From Azadirachta indica (taxonomy: Eukaryota; Streptophyta; Magnoliopsida; Sapindales; Meliaceae): a DNA stretch of 64,000 bases. The stretch is from NCBI GenBank assembly GCA_022749755.1, contig CM040447.1:11340087-11404086 (forward strand). The letters are read 5' to 3'. Numbering within the stretch: position 1 is the stretch's first letter; each line of letters starts with the position of its first letter. A program made the position numbers and the translations under genes. Below, in pieces: positions 46,820-59,129 of this stretch. The notes under the pieces were generated by a model that was not told the origin of the DNA, ran no database searches, and was given only the letters and a program-made list of their open reading frames with translations.

Positions 46820-48955
46820 GTTATGGTCTTCTAGTATCATCTTGGTAGCTACAATTGGTCTTCTAACTACGTGCATGCCTTCGGCATCTACCCAACTCAG
46901 AGCACCATGAAGTACTAATTCTTCCATCACTTGTGGCCTCTGTAAAATGAGTTCGTAGCTTCTCTTCTTACACTTTGAATATCAGCTTCTTTGGCACAAC
47001 TTTTACCTTAAAGCCAGTTATTGGTGTCACATTAGCTGAATAATATGCGTTTGCATCTCCTACATTAGTCACTGTTCTCTGAAAAATTTGCTTAAGTTTT
47101 GTGCTATAAGATCAATCACTTGGATTGAAAAGGCAATAAAAGATGGATAATCCAAATCCAAAGACGGGTTTGAAAAACTATATGTAGATGATTTGGTAAT
47201 AATATGAATTTGCTTTGCAGTATAGTTCATCCCACATAGAAGCTTTACATAATCCTCTGCAGTTGCATCATAAATGGAATCAAGATCTACTGGCAGCAGG
47301 ACTCCATTTGTGGTGTACACTCTTTAAAAGAGCTGCAACTCTTGCTGCATGAGGACAAGCCATGGATTTTTCAGATATGATATTGAATTCATTGAAAAGC
47401 ATTTTCTCCAAAATCTGTTACAGGACTTGTTTGAGTCCACGATGCTAACACCAAAGCTCCAGGAGCTATAATGTCAGTTTTTAAGATGCGAGGACAGCTT
47501 GCCGATTGTCCTCTAGAGCTATAAGCAGCAACCTTGGGTGCTGGCTTTGCAACCACTTTAGTCTTTTGAAATTCCATGCTGTTGGTTTAGAGGTTCTTTC
47601 TATGTAACTTTAAGACAGCTTGACTTTCTTGCATGCTAAAAAAAGATGCTGGAAAGAAGGTTTCAATGTAAAATTCTAAGTAAGAACTGTCAGATATAAA
47701 TATTCGTTCGGCCACTCCGGAAACGGCTACCCTTTTAACTTGAGGGCCTAGAAAGCCATTCTCACTTTTGCAGACAATGATTTTATCTGTCACTTGTTTC
47801 AGCTTGTCTATATTATCACATGCATTCATGAAAACAAGGGGAAATTGGCTTTGAGATAAACTTCTTAGGTAAAGAGAAGTCCCAAATATTGAAGCTCCAT
47901 TCCTAAGTGTTATAACTCCATTAAAATTTCGATCTATTGTGCCAACAGCAACATTTAATACCCATGGGATGCCATTCTGCAGAGTCCCGTACCAAGGTCC
48001 TCATTTCCAGCAGATGACATTACTAAAATAACTTTCTCCATGGCTGCAAATAAGGCCATGGCAACAGGGTCCTCATGCAATGGAATCCCAGTTATCCCAA
48101 CTGATAAAGAAATTACGTCAACACCATAGCAATTGCTCGGTCTATTGTTGCCATAACATCTGATACGTACCTGCTAGAATCCCATAAGACTTTATACGTT
48201 GCTACATGAACTAATGGCGCCATTCCTCTTGCAGTCTCTCTGGCATATCCAAAGAAAGATGCACCCTTGACATAATTTCCTGTGGCTGTTGATGAAGTAT
48301 AAGTTCCATGTCCATTAGTGTCGCCAGTAGAATTCATCAGGATAGTCGCATTCGATTTGCTACTAAACAGACCTTTGTTGTAAAATAAAACCCCAATTAG
48401 CTTCTTGTTGCACAATGGGGAATTGAAGCTTGTTCTCTCCACACAACTTCCTTTCCATCTAGCTGGAACTTTACTCATTCCAACATCATTAAAACTTCTA
48501 TTCTCAGGCTATCTTCGGAATCCACCAAACCAATGATTGCATCTTTACATAAGTTAGAGGTTAGCCACTTACCAGATGCAAAACTTAGGCCAACAAACTG
48601 CGGTGTCTGGATTATGTGAACTGTGATAGGCATGTCTCTTATTGAAGATTTATAACCAGGGCATTTTTCAAGTACACTGGGATAGACTTGCAGAAAAACC
48701 ATGGATTACATTACCGTAAGAGTATATGTGATTTGCAGTGATGTTCATTGCAGAGGAATTAGTGGTGTTCAATTTAGTGCCATGTGATATTGAAGAAAGT
48801 GTAGCAGAGTACCACATATGGTGGTTCTTGAATACCTTTGGCATGATTGACAAGTTCATGTGAACAATGTATGTATCTGAATCTAATTGTGCCAATGAGG
48901 AGAAAGGCGTGAGAAGGATAAAAAAGCATACAAGGTTTAGTTGCAGTGCAGCCAT
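46820..48955 (-). pseudogene. degenerate subtilase (SBT1-type) pseudogene
   Basis: The remains of an intronless subtilisin-like protease run from ATG 48953-48955 to about 46820. An N-terminal signal peptide and I9-type propeptide start (DSDTYIVHMNLSIMPK) can be read. The catalytic Asp block has decayed (IIGLVDSEDSLR). The His block reads NGHGTYTS, keeping the His, and the Asn-containing block is partly readable. The Ser block reads [17 protein letters not shown] where GTSMATPH is normal. Several frameshifts and stops, and a deletion just after the Ser block, break it. It is most like the neighbouring subtilase at 51356-53632, so it is a dead tandem duplicate. Confidence 0.9.
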
Positions 48956-49693
48956 AAATCATAAATACGCAGCAATTGCTTCCTTATACATGGAAACCTC
49001 TGCTTGCAATCAATTTACGCTGAACTCTATGCAAACATTCCTTTACGTTTGATTACAAATTTTATATATAACCACGGCACTTGTTTGAGCTTAACAAAGC
49101 CAACGCGTATTGCTCATCGAATATTGTTCCTTTTGCTCTTAATAGGTGTCAATACTATTATTCTGCACGAGTTGCTTGCTCCTGAGACGTAAGTGAAATC
49201 ATAATATCTGCCCATAACATGTGGTTGACAAGTCATTTCTTGACAGTACAAGCCATCTTCGGTCATCCAATATTCCAAGCTGTTAATCAGCAGTTAAATT
49301 TCCCTTTGTTTGCCAATGGAAATATAATCTAAACTACTCAATTACCTGTTCCAAACTGGCTTAATCAAGAAACACGTTGATGGCAGATTTGAAATTTTGG
49401 TTCACCAACACACCTTTAGATTTATAAATCATGATCTTCTCTTGCATAAATTATAGGAAGAAGAACCCGTAAATCATTTTTATGTCTGCAATCAATAGAT
49501 TTTATAAATGAATATCATTATTGTTATTATTATCATAATTACTGATTTAACTTTATATTTGGAGATGCTAGTTGAGACTCGCCAACTCTCTATAAATCAT
49601 ATGGTGGCTCTTCTGGGACTCATTTGTTTTTAGGTGATGCAACTTGTACTCTGAACAAGGATGGCGCAAAAGCTTGATGAATTTGCTTTCACT
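48956..49693. other. spacer upstream of subtilase pseudogene
   Basis: AT-rich spacer without a supported gene. It covers the former promoter of the subtilase pseudogene and the approach to the U2-like locus. Confidence 0.5.
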
Positions 49694-49704
49694 ATCCCAC
49701 ATGG
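49694..49704 (+). promoter_or_regulatory. snRNA upstream sequence element (USE)-like
   Basis: ATCCCACATGG matches the plant snRNA USE consensus RTCCCACATCG at 10 of 11 positions. It ends 32 bp before the TATA element. That spacing is the Pol II arrangement (about four helical turns), not the shorter Pol III one. Confidence 0.7.
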
Positions 49705-49734
49705 ACTGCAAGACGAAAAACAGGATCAAGGAGT

Positions 49735-49744
49735 TTTATATAAA
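49735..49744 (+). promoter_or_regulatory. TATA box of U2-like locus
   Basis: TTTATATAAA lies about 30 bp upstream of where the U2-like sequence begins, as in plant snRNA genes. Confidence 0.65.
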
Positions 49745-49765
49745 AGACGCGGCTCGCAAAATAAC

Positions 49766-49960
49766 TTGCGCTTTGTTCGGTTTTTAGGCTAAGGTCAAGC
49801 GGAGCATTTGTTCGTATGAGTTTAATATTTGTGGGACATTGTCTTACGTGATAAGAAATTAGTTTCTTCAAGGGGAGGGTTGGCTGTGGGGGCTTGCTAC
49901 CGCGACCCTCTTGCGTCGCCCTTATTCTGCGCTAGTGCGAGGGCGTGGCGGGGTCTGGCT
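49766..49960 (+). ncRNA. diverged U2 snRNA-like sequence, probably a pseudogene
   Basis: About 195 bp align end to end with U2 snRNA as I know it. GCGCTTTGTTCGG corresponds to the 5' end, GGCTAAGGTCAAG (49787-49799) to GGCTAAGATCAAG, and AGTTTAATATTTG (49819-49831) to AGTTTAATATCTG. Stem-loop IIa, the Sm region and stem-loops III and IV follow in order. The branch-point pairing segment GTAGTA reads GGAGCA (49801-49806), and the T-rich Sm site is interrupted by C and G. The 3' stems remain: AGGGTT/GACCCT (49876-49881 and 49904-49909) and CGCCCT/AGGGCG (49917-49922 and 49940-49945). U2 pairs with the intron branch point in the spliceosome; with that segment changed this copy is unlikely to work. 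The block is far richer in G and C than its surroundings, which U2 origin explains. Confidence 0.75.
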
Positions 49961-51355
49961 AAGTCTATTTTAAGTTATTCCTTCTTAGGAAGCAGGGTTA
50001 GTTACGGGCTTCTAATGGGCCGCTTCACTCTAATGAGGAGGTTTTGGGCTTGGGGTTGGGTTGCTACATTCTTTTGTGGCTAATAGGGGAATCTAAAGAG
50101 GTGTTAACGGGTTGCCTATCTTATCGAATTGGGAAACATTTGAATGGGGCGGGTTGGAGCGGGGATGTTCCATAAACTTTGATTATAAATATTATATTAA
50201 TTAATCTTATTTAATATAAAAAAAAGTCTTTTTTCAATTGTAAAAAATTATATATACAGATAAAACACACAAGGGTAAATAAAATACATTAATGAGCCAT
50301 TATTTAAGCATACAAAAGAGGATGGTCGATCTTTTCTCTCATTTTGTAATAGCACCTGTTATTAATAGTCCATCAAAATCTTAAAATTATTTGATAATTA
50401 AAATATATAATGTATATAAAAAAATTATCCTTTTTATAATGTTTCTTATATATATATATATATATATACACATAAAATAAGGCATTTAGTGGTTATTAAC
50501 CTTATTGTTTTTTCAAAAATATATTATCACCTACAATCATCTCTCAATTAATTTTATTTTTTTAAAAGACTATAAGATTCATACATGTTCTTCTATCACT
50601 TAATATTTCATATATCGAAAAATATATTTAACTTAAAAAATGTTTCAAGGTGTCTAAAAAGGTTAAGGTTTATGTAAAATAAAATATTTTTAAAATGAAT
50701 ATAGATAATCAAATTAATATATATTTATTTCTTTTGATTATTTCACTTAAAAAAAATTATAATTATAAAAAGCTTAATAGATGGAATGGTTATTACACAA
50801 AAATGTAATATCACCACCCAATACGAATTATACTACTAACTAGTATGCAACAGCACACTTCCTTCCAGAATTGAAGTAATCATAAAATTATCAAAGACAC
50901 TTTAATTGCTCGTACAAATAATAGGTACCAAGAGAAATGGTGGAGAAATGTAAAGATCGGTTGGAGCTGAGTTGACGATGGCCAAATCCCAAACCCGGCC
51001 GTCTGATTCCGTGTGTGGACTCGAGATGTAGGTGTCAATTTCCTTTGTGTTGTCCGATTGCGGTGCAGTGAAATGAAAACACAATTGAATTAAATTTAAA
51101 ACGAATTCAACCGGACACTGAAGACTCGTTTGTGACTTATATCTTCTGCTTAGGTAATTGCAAAATCTTGTCTTTAAGTTAGAAATTGAAATAAGAAACC
51201 CTGTAATGTTAATTATAGCTTGAAAGAAAAGAAGTAACGGATAAATTAAATAAAAAATAGAGGAAAAAGAGAGAACAAAAGTAAAAGGGTCAAACGAAAT
51301 ATATCATTTTATGATACAATGATTACAGGCCAAATAATGCTTAAAGGAATTCCTT
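49961..51355. other. spacer between U2-like locus and subtilase
   Basis: The first ~200 bp remain G-rich (to ~50170) without a recognised identity. The rest is AT-rich, with (TA)n at ~50448-50468. No gene seen. The last ~100 bp would include the subtilase 3' UTR. Confidence 0.5.
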
Positions 51356-53632
51356 TCAAGGAGATTCTGGCACGATGCTGGTGGCCACTATTGGGCTTCT
51401 CACCACATACTCACCATTATCATCAACCCAACTCAGAGAACCATCAACGACTACCTTTTCCAACAATTTCGGGCCCTCCAAAGTAAGCTTGTAGCTTTGC
51501 TTCTCATACTTTTGCTGAATACTAATCTCTGTGGCTCCACATACACCTTTAATCCATCCATGCCTGTTAACTTTGCATTGTAGCTTGTTCCTCCCTCCCC
51601 AACATTTGTTACTGTCCTCAAAAATTCTTTCACTGCTTTTCCATCTGAATTAGAATCATAATTATTAAAGTAAGCAATGAATGAAGGGTAATTGAGATCC
51701 AAAGAACGGTTAACGCATTTTTGGAGCGACTTTGTAATGATTCTGATTTGTGCAGTTGTGTAGTTCATTGCACATAGAAGCTTTATGTAATCCTCTGCTG
51801 TCGCGTCATATACAAGGCCAGGATCAAGGGCCTTGTTAGGATTAATATGTCCAGATCCCGTGTCTAGCGGACTTGCAGGCAGGTTATTGTTTGAAACATC
51901 TTTTATTGGAGTAAAAGTGTTGTCCAACGGATTGGCTGTGGTCACAACGGCTGATCGAATAGCTGCAGGGCTCCAATCAGGGTGCACTGCCTTTACAAGC
52001 GCTGCCACTCCTGCCACATGTGGTGTAGCCATGGAGGTGCCAGACATGATATTGAAATTGCTATACAAGAGATGTGACCGGACCTTGGCGACTGAACTAA
52101 CTGGAGACCATGATGATAAGACTAATGATCCTGGGGCCAAAAGGTCTGGCTTTAGGATATTTGGGCAGCTAAGGAATGGACCTCTAGAGCTATAACTATC
52201 TACCATTGGTGCTGGCTTCGTACCAATAGCTGTCTTTTGAAATTGGAAACTTCCCGTTGGGTTATTGCTCTTCTTTAGGTAGTCTACTATGGTTTGGCCG
52301 TCATTCAGATTAATAAATGCTGCTGGAAATGAGCTTCTGATGTAGAATTCTGGTAAAGAAGAGTTATAAATGAAAACAGCTCCCAAAACTCCTGCAGAAA
52401 CTGCATTTTCGACTTGACTACTTATTCTTGAATTATCCTTGCAGACAATAATATTGTTTTTCATAATGTTCAATGCTGTCACACTATCACACGCATCCAT
52501 GTAAACAAGGGACATTTGGCACAAGAAAGAATTCCCTGGATACAAGGAGATGAAGTTGATTTGAACTCGATTCCCCAGAGTTAAAACTCCCTCCAATTGG
52601 CGATCTATGGTGCCTGCACCCACAGTTAGCAGCCAGGGCGCACCATTAATTAAGGTCCAATAGAGAGGACCGTCATTTCCAGCAGATGCTACTACAGATA
52701 CTCCCTTTTCTATAGCTGCAAAAGTGGCAACTGCAATCAGATCATCTTCCAAAGAAATGGCGTTCAAGCTGAGGCCCAAGGACAAAGACAGAACATCAAC
52801 CCCGTCTTGCAATGCTTGGTCTATTGCAGCAATAACATCAGATGAATAGACCCCATATCTCCAGATCGCTTTATACATGGCTACACGAGCCCGTGGTGCC
52901 ATGCCTCTAGCGGTGCCAGTCGCATAACCAAAATAAGATGCACCTTTTACAAAGTTACCGGCAGCTATTGCTGAAGTATGTGTTCCATGTCCGCTAACAT
53001 CCCGGGGAGAGTTCATTGGGATTTTCAACTTGGGGCGGTTAGCAATCAGACCCTTGTTATAGAACTGTGCTCCAACGAGTTTCTTGTTGCACAAGGAGGA
53101 ATTGAATTGGAAGCTGGATAAGCATTTTCCTTTTCCATCTTGGTGGAACTTTTGTCATTCCTTCATCATTGAAACTCCCACTCTCTGGCCAAATTCCGGT
53201 GTCCACGAAACCGATTATAACATCTTCCCCATAATTTGATGCTGGCCATGCACCAGATAAGGAACTCAAGCCAAGAAATACAGAAGAGTGAGTTGTGTGA
53301 ACTGTAAGAGGATGATCTCTAGTCGAAGAAATGTAGCCTCGAAATCTTTTCAGGGCTTCGAGCTCAGCAGCGGTAAGAGCTGCACTAAATCCATGAATGG
53401 AATTAGTATAAGTATAGATAAGCTTAGAATTGGTGGTAATCCTGTTGATTATAGTTGCTTTATAAGTTTCTGCTACCGAAGAGAGCATGGATAAATACCA
53501 AGTATGGTGGCTAGAATAGGCTTTGGGCATAGCTGAAATGTCCATATGAATGATATATGTGTCAGATCTTGCCAAAGTAAAACTGAAATGGAAGATTGTG
53601 AACAGAAGAACCTTGAGAGTTAGAGTAGCCAT
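51356..53632 (-). CDS. subtilisin-like protease, SBT1.9-like, with two single-base frame breaks
   Basis: An intronless subtilase of about 758 codons. I start at ATG 53630-53632 because MATLTLKVLLFTIFHFSFTLA is a typical signal peptide; another ATG lies 10 codons upstream. Order: signal peptide, I9 propeptide (TYIIHMDISAMPK), catalytic Asp in FVDTGIWPES, His in SGHGTHTS, oxyanion Asn in ASAGNDGP, PA-domain region, Ser in MSGTSMATPHVAGVAAL, and a fibronectin-III-like C-terminus. Two lesions break the frame. One extra A sits in the TTTT run at 53131-53134 (plus strand), between the Asp and His blocks. One base is missing near 51514-51516, after which the frame continues to the proper family end at 51356-51358. 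All catalytic residues survive. The product would be secreted and cleave apoplastic proteins. This is either a very young pseudogene or a gene with assembly errors. Confidence 0.88.
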
Positions 53633-53662
53633 TGATGAACAATATTCCTCTCTGTTAGACAT

Positions 53663-55643
53663 TAATTAATTGATAGTATAGAGATGGACAACAATGTCCA
53701 ACACAGGGTGTTCTCGGCGAAAATTTCCTTTTTCTCTTTATCCCTCAGGCTTAAAAAGCTCGTCTGGCTAGTGGGAAACATGTCATCAATTCATTGTCTA
53801 TTAAACTCGTCGATTTAATTTTTTCCCAAAAGCAATCATCTTGTTATCAGTTAATTTCTAGTGTGTGGTGAGGGCAATAAGCTTTTAAAAGCTTAGAATT
53901 GAATACTAAAAGGAGCGTAACACGTCAATTCAAAATTTTCGAAAGGTGGGGGATCAATAGAAAAGAAAACAAGTACTAGTTCTCTCTATGAGAAGTTGAG
54001 GAGTGAAGGAAACAAAACCATCAAATCTGAGTCTTGTGACTTCTTCTAGAATACAAGAAAATTGTTGATTCGCATTGAAGTCTGGATTTAGTCCTAGGCA
54101 TATTCACGTTTTAATAGATGTACAACAGTTACAAATATACTCCAAATTAATTAAAAAATCAGAAATAATTCAAAAGTAAAAAAATATTATTTATTAAAAT
54201 ATGAAGGCACCTATATTATGACATGTAGCTCGTGCTCAAGTAATCTTTACATAAATTAAAGTATTACATTAATCTAGCTGAGTAATTGAGTTATTAAAAT
54301 TTTATACAAGAGTCAGCAGCTTAGCTATTGATCAATTTTGACACGATCATGATCATCCCAGGTGGGTATTCCAAGTGTAGCTGAACCCTTCAAATGTTAT
54401 TATCGCTTAATTAAATAAAAACAACAATTAGGACAAGAATAAAGAATCCTTCGTAGACAACTCAGTCATAAAAGTCTGCAAAAACAGAGCAGATTTTAAT
54501 AATCTATGAAATTGCACCAACTGTCCTTTGTGACGAATAGATTATCAATAATTTTATCGAGAAATAATCCATTTGGAAATTTTCTATGACAGTTGTTAAA
54601 TCTTAAAATCTAATAAAATCCTAGTGGGTACTGGACTTTTAATGGGGAATTTTCAAAAAAGATTATTCTTCTATTTTTTTTTCTTAAACAATCTATATTC
54701 ATCCATGTTTACTAAATAAAAAATTAGTTCACATTTATTTCATAAAACTTTCAATATTCTGCTAAGATTCCTACTTTCACCACGACCTAAAATTATGTCT
54801 ATTTAAGTATTTTTTTTTAAGCATCATACAAATATCGATTAAATTTAAGACAAACTTTGATGTGAACAAAGAGCTTTGTATCGCTTTAAAATATATAATT
54901 AATTAATCAACCAACATCCACAATTTAAATGATCTTCTTTTTCTTTTTTTTTTTTTAAAAAAAAAAATTGGAAAGCAAGTTTCTAACAGAATCAATTAAT
55001 TCATAATCATGCACGACTCAACTACTTCATAATGGATAAAATACATCTTATCGAAATTGATATTTTTCTCTTATTAATTTTTTTTCTTATTTAGGCATGT
55101 AATTTAATGACCACCAAATTCTATTTTATATTCCATAAAAAGCGCAAAATAAGGTAAAATGAGTTGGGAATCTTCATAAAAATATATTAAACTATAAATG
55201 TGACACACGCTTAAATCAGATTACTCCATTATTTCTTCAATCTCACTTTAACAAGCATTACTTCTTTTTATTTCTAAAAGATAATAAATAAAATTCGTTT
55301 ACTATTATATTTGGCGGCCAGGTGGATAATAATTATTACAACTAACCAATATGATTCTTTTGATTATTCTGGAAGCAGATGTAACAAATTAACAAAAACA
55401 TTAGGAAATAAAATGGTGGCTAAAAATATGAAATGGTAAAACCGCAAATTGACAAGAACCAGGACAATATCTTACGAAGCAACAGAGAGAACCTTTCCCT
55501 CTCTTACCAAACTCATAATTTATGTTCACATTTCCGGTTCCATCTATTCAACAGAACTCACAGTTCAAAATCACGCTTAAAACCCTCCCAAAACCAATCA
55601 TATTTCTCTCTCTTTCATATCAGACAGTTTTAAGGATCCTCAG
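53663..55643. other. divergent intergenic region between subtilase and PLC-X genes
   Basis: About 2 kb shared by two head-to-head genes, mainly AT-rich with poly-A/T runs near 54940-54968. No further gene. I could not choose core promoter elements with confidence for either gene. Confidence 0.5.
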
Positions 55644-58600
55644 ATGAAGGTATGCAAAGTCTATTTTTTCTTTGAAATTGCTATCTCATATTCTTTCTGT
55701 TTTTTTTTTTTAAAATTATGGGAAAAGAGTAAACTTTAATGCACACTGTTTCTCTGTTTCAGGGAGCAAGCTTGTTCATAAATGTCCAAATTCAAGTTCT
55801 CTTCGTCGTTGTATCGCTTTTTGCATGTTCTTCAAGTCTTAAGGTTGGTTTTTTATTTGTTTTTTTTTTTTCCATAGCACACGTGCATAGGTTTCTTGTT
55901 TTCATTCCTTAATTCTTGCACAGATCGGAGAGACATGTTCTTCTAACAGTGTATGCGACGCCGGATTAACGTGTCAAACATGCCCTGCGAACGGTAACAC
56001 CCGACCCAGATGTGCTAGGATCCAACCGTTAAACCCCACATCGAAGGTAAAGTTTATTTTCATATTTAAATATTCTGGTTTTGATATTAAAATGAAATAA
56101 TGGGCACTGATTCTCTTTTATGCATGTGGGTTTGGTTTTGGTTAGGTGAAAGGTTTGCCAATTTAACAAATACTCATGGTTAACAACGCATAACTCCTAT
56201 TCCCTTCTGGGGGCCAGACCGGCTATTGGACCGGTTCTTGTATCTCCAAGGAATCAGGAAGACACCGTCACTGATCAGCTTAAAGTAAGACGCATGCTTC
56301 CTTGCTTTCTCTTCTGTCACATGCTCATTTGTGATGGTGTTTCATTAAAGCATTTTAATTTTGATGCCAAAATTGAAAGGAAACTGTATGTGGGTGCCAG
56401 TTATGATTGTTTGTGACCCACCTGCTTAGTTTAGTTCTATCCTTAGTTGAAAAATAAGCATTCTAGCCAAGTTGCTTAACTGTGTCTTCAAATTGAAAAT
56501 TGTAAGAGTAGATAAAGCTAACCCAACGTGAATGATTTTAATGCATTCTGCTGCTTTAGCCTTTAAGTGTGTAAACATAGCTTTTGAAAGTTCAATTTAA
56601 GTTAGTCGCATTCAATGATTTTGACGGAATCAATTGACATTTTCCTCCACGTTTTATTTTGCATGCAGGATTTTCCTTTTTAGACCATAAAATTCAACTT
56701 TAACCGTTCTCATATTTAGATGGAAAAGTATGCCTGACATGTACAGATTTCTCTGTTTCTTGGTAAAAGTATAAAGTATTCCTGATGGATAACGGCACCA
56801 AGTTGCTATCTGACTTCAAAGTTAAGTCTTAAAATTTCTATCATGTCCAATGTTAGATTCATTTACATGGCTTAACATGTGGATCCAAATATTTAACATA
56901 GGTGATCAACTTTACTTGGTGTGAACTATAGTTTAAATTAAGCTGTAGAAAAAGTTTTTGGTGGATTTAAACAGAAAACCATAAGCTATAAACATGATCT
57001 GGTACCATATGAAGTTACTGACTAATCGAAAAGCTTAATCTTTAACAGATTAGAGCTCTGTTTCTAAGTAAAAGTTTCTTTTTATTTCTTTCCCTTTTCT
57101 TGTGGCAGCTTTATTTTCTCTAATTTGCAGCTTTAAAGTTTAAATTAAACCAAAATGGTGAAAAAAGATCAACTCCACAACCCCATTTAACTAGAATTAA
57201 GCATTGATTGGGTTTAAGTTAATATTTTAAAATTAGATTTAAGTCAACTTGCTGGAAATGTTCTGCTCACACTAGTTTTCTCTTTTAGAATGGAGTTAGA
57301 GGGCTCATGCTGGACATGTATGACTTCAACAATGATATTTGGCTATGTCACTCCACTGGTGGCAAATGTTACAACTTCACGGCATTTGTAAGTACATGTA
57401 TCCCCTCAATTTTAATGGTCCTTGATTCTACTTTAATTTGTATATACTTCAAAGGTGATTCCTCTTCTAATATGATGATAAAACAATTTTAACTTCCAGC
57501 AACCTGCAATTAATGTGCTTAAAGAGGTCCAAGCATTTCTACAAGCAAACCCGCCTGAGATTGTCACCATTTTTATTGAGGATTATGTATCATCCTCACA
57601 AGGCCTCACAAAGGTTTTCCGAGCATCCGGTTTAAGCCAATACATGTTTCCTGTGTCAAAGATGCCTAAGAATGGTGGAGATTGGCCAACAGTGGATGAT
57701 ATGGTTAAGCAGAATCAGCGTTTGGTGGTATTCACCTCTAAATCAAATAAGGAAGCTTCTGAGGGGATTGCCTACCAGTGGAGATATGTGGTAGAAAATG
57801 AATGTGAGTATTATTTTAACCAAGGAAAGATCATCGTCGATAGATTGGAATATAACTACTTATTTCAAATTTAAATACTGAATTTTGACATAATTGATAA
57901 AGGAAAATGACTAACAACACTAGAGCAAGAACTAACCTTAGATGCATCTCTTACTAAATTTTCCCTTAATTATCATTTTGTGGTCCTCAACTTGCGATTC
58001 TACCGATTAAAAAATTGCTGTATGCTGGATAACTATCTCCTTTTTTTCAAAAAAAGGTGAAAAGTAAACTATAAGGATCAATGAATTGCAGATGGAGATG
58101 AGGGAATGATTGCTGGTTCTTGTCCAAAGCGGGCTGAATCTTCTTCCATGAACACAAAAACAATATCATTGGTTTTCCAGAACTACTTTCCTACTGCTCC
58201 CAATGTAACAGAATCTTGCGTGGACAATTCAGCTCCACTAACTAAGATGATGAACACTTGCTATGAAGCAGCTGGTAAACGGTGGCCGAATTTCATAGCC
58301 GTTGATTTTTACCAGGTACCTGGGCTGTTCTGAACTTCATAGATCATGTTTTAGAGTTACATCTTCTCCAGCCTAGAAAGAGAAATAAGAAATACACACA
58401 AGAAAAAAGGTTGAGGATCTTTTGGTAAACTTTTTTGAATTGTCATTGCAGAGGAGTGATGGTGGAGGAGCGCCAGAAGCCACCGACGAAGCAAATGGTC
58501 ATCTTACTTGTGGATGTGACAACATAGCCTATTGCAAGGTTTGTTACTAAAATTATTCACTGGATTTTTATCATCTGGATTGACCTTGTTAAGCACCATT

Positions 58601-59129
58601 GCATTTACTTCCTAATACACGTGCTAAATTGTGAGACATGTTCAAAAAGGTTTTACAGAGTGGTTGCTATTGTATTAAGATGTTAACAAAGCAGAGCACC
58701 ACTTTGGGTTCGGAATTCCAAGTCAAGGGTAACTGTTTCCTTTAATATCACCTGCAATCTCATCTTGGCATTATATTATATTGCCTTCAAAAGATTTGAT
58801 TACTCTGTAGGTAACTACAATAGTCAGAAGCAGATTATTGCTCGTGCATGAAAACAAATTATACAACAAAGATTAATAGAAAGAGTTCAAAATTCTCTTG
58901 TAGTTTGACTGAACTTCTCATATATGTGCAGGAAAATGCTACCTTTGGTACATGTGATGTTCCCCCCATTGCTCCCCCTCCACCTGCTACTGTGGGAACC
59001 ACGTCAGATTCCCCAGAGACACCGTCAGAAAATTCTAGCAGCAGTCTTTATATGAACGGGAGACCTGTTATGCAGTGGTTGTTTGGGATAGTTTTGGCCT
59101 CAACTCTGGTATTATGGTTAAATTGTTGA
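55644..59129 (+). CDS. PI-PLC X-domain, GPI-anchored phosphodiesterase-like protein (one frame break)
   Basis: Nine exons: 55644-55649, 55763-55843, 55924-56046, 56146-56284, 57289-57387, 57500-57803, 58092-58315, 58452-58538 and 58932-59129. Without one extra base they encode 419 residues. Order: signal peptide (~1-28), a Cys-rich module ([10 protein letters not shown]...CQTCP), and the PI-PLC X domain with the two histidine motifs WLTTHNSY and WLCHSTGG. A Ser/Pro-rich spacer (PPIAPPPPA) and a C-terminal hydrophobic tail ([15 protein letters not shown]) follow, typical of GPI anchoring. Relatives are the At5g67130 type, cell-surface proteins of uncertain substrate. Exon 4 is 139 nt where 138 is expected: an additional A at about 56161 turns the conserved PFNKYSW start into a stop. 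All nine splice junctions are GT-AG and phases agree elsewhere. Exon 1 is just ATGAAG. Confidence 0.9.

Noticed and set aside
49829..50083. 84-codon GC-rich open frame, at first suspected organellar DNA
   Set aside because: Its first half coincides with the 3' part of the U2-like sequence, which explains the composition. No organellar gene is recognisable.
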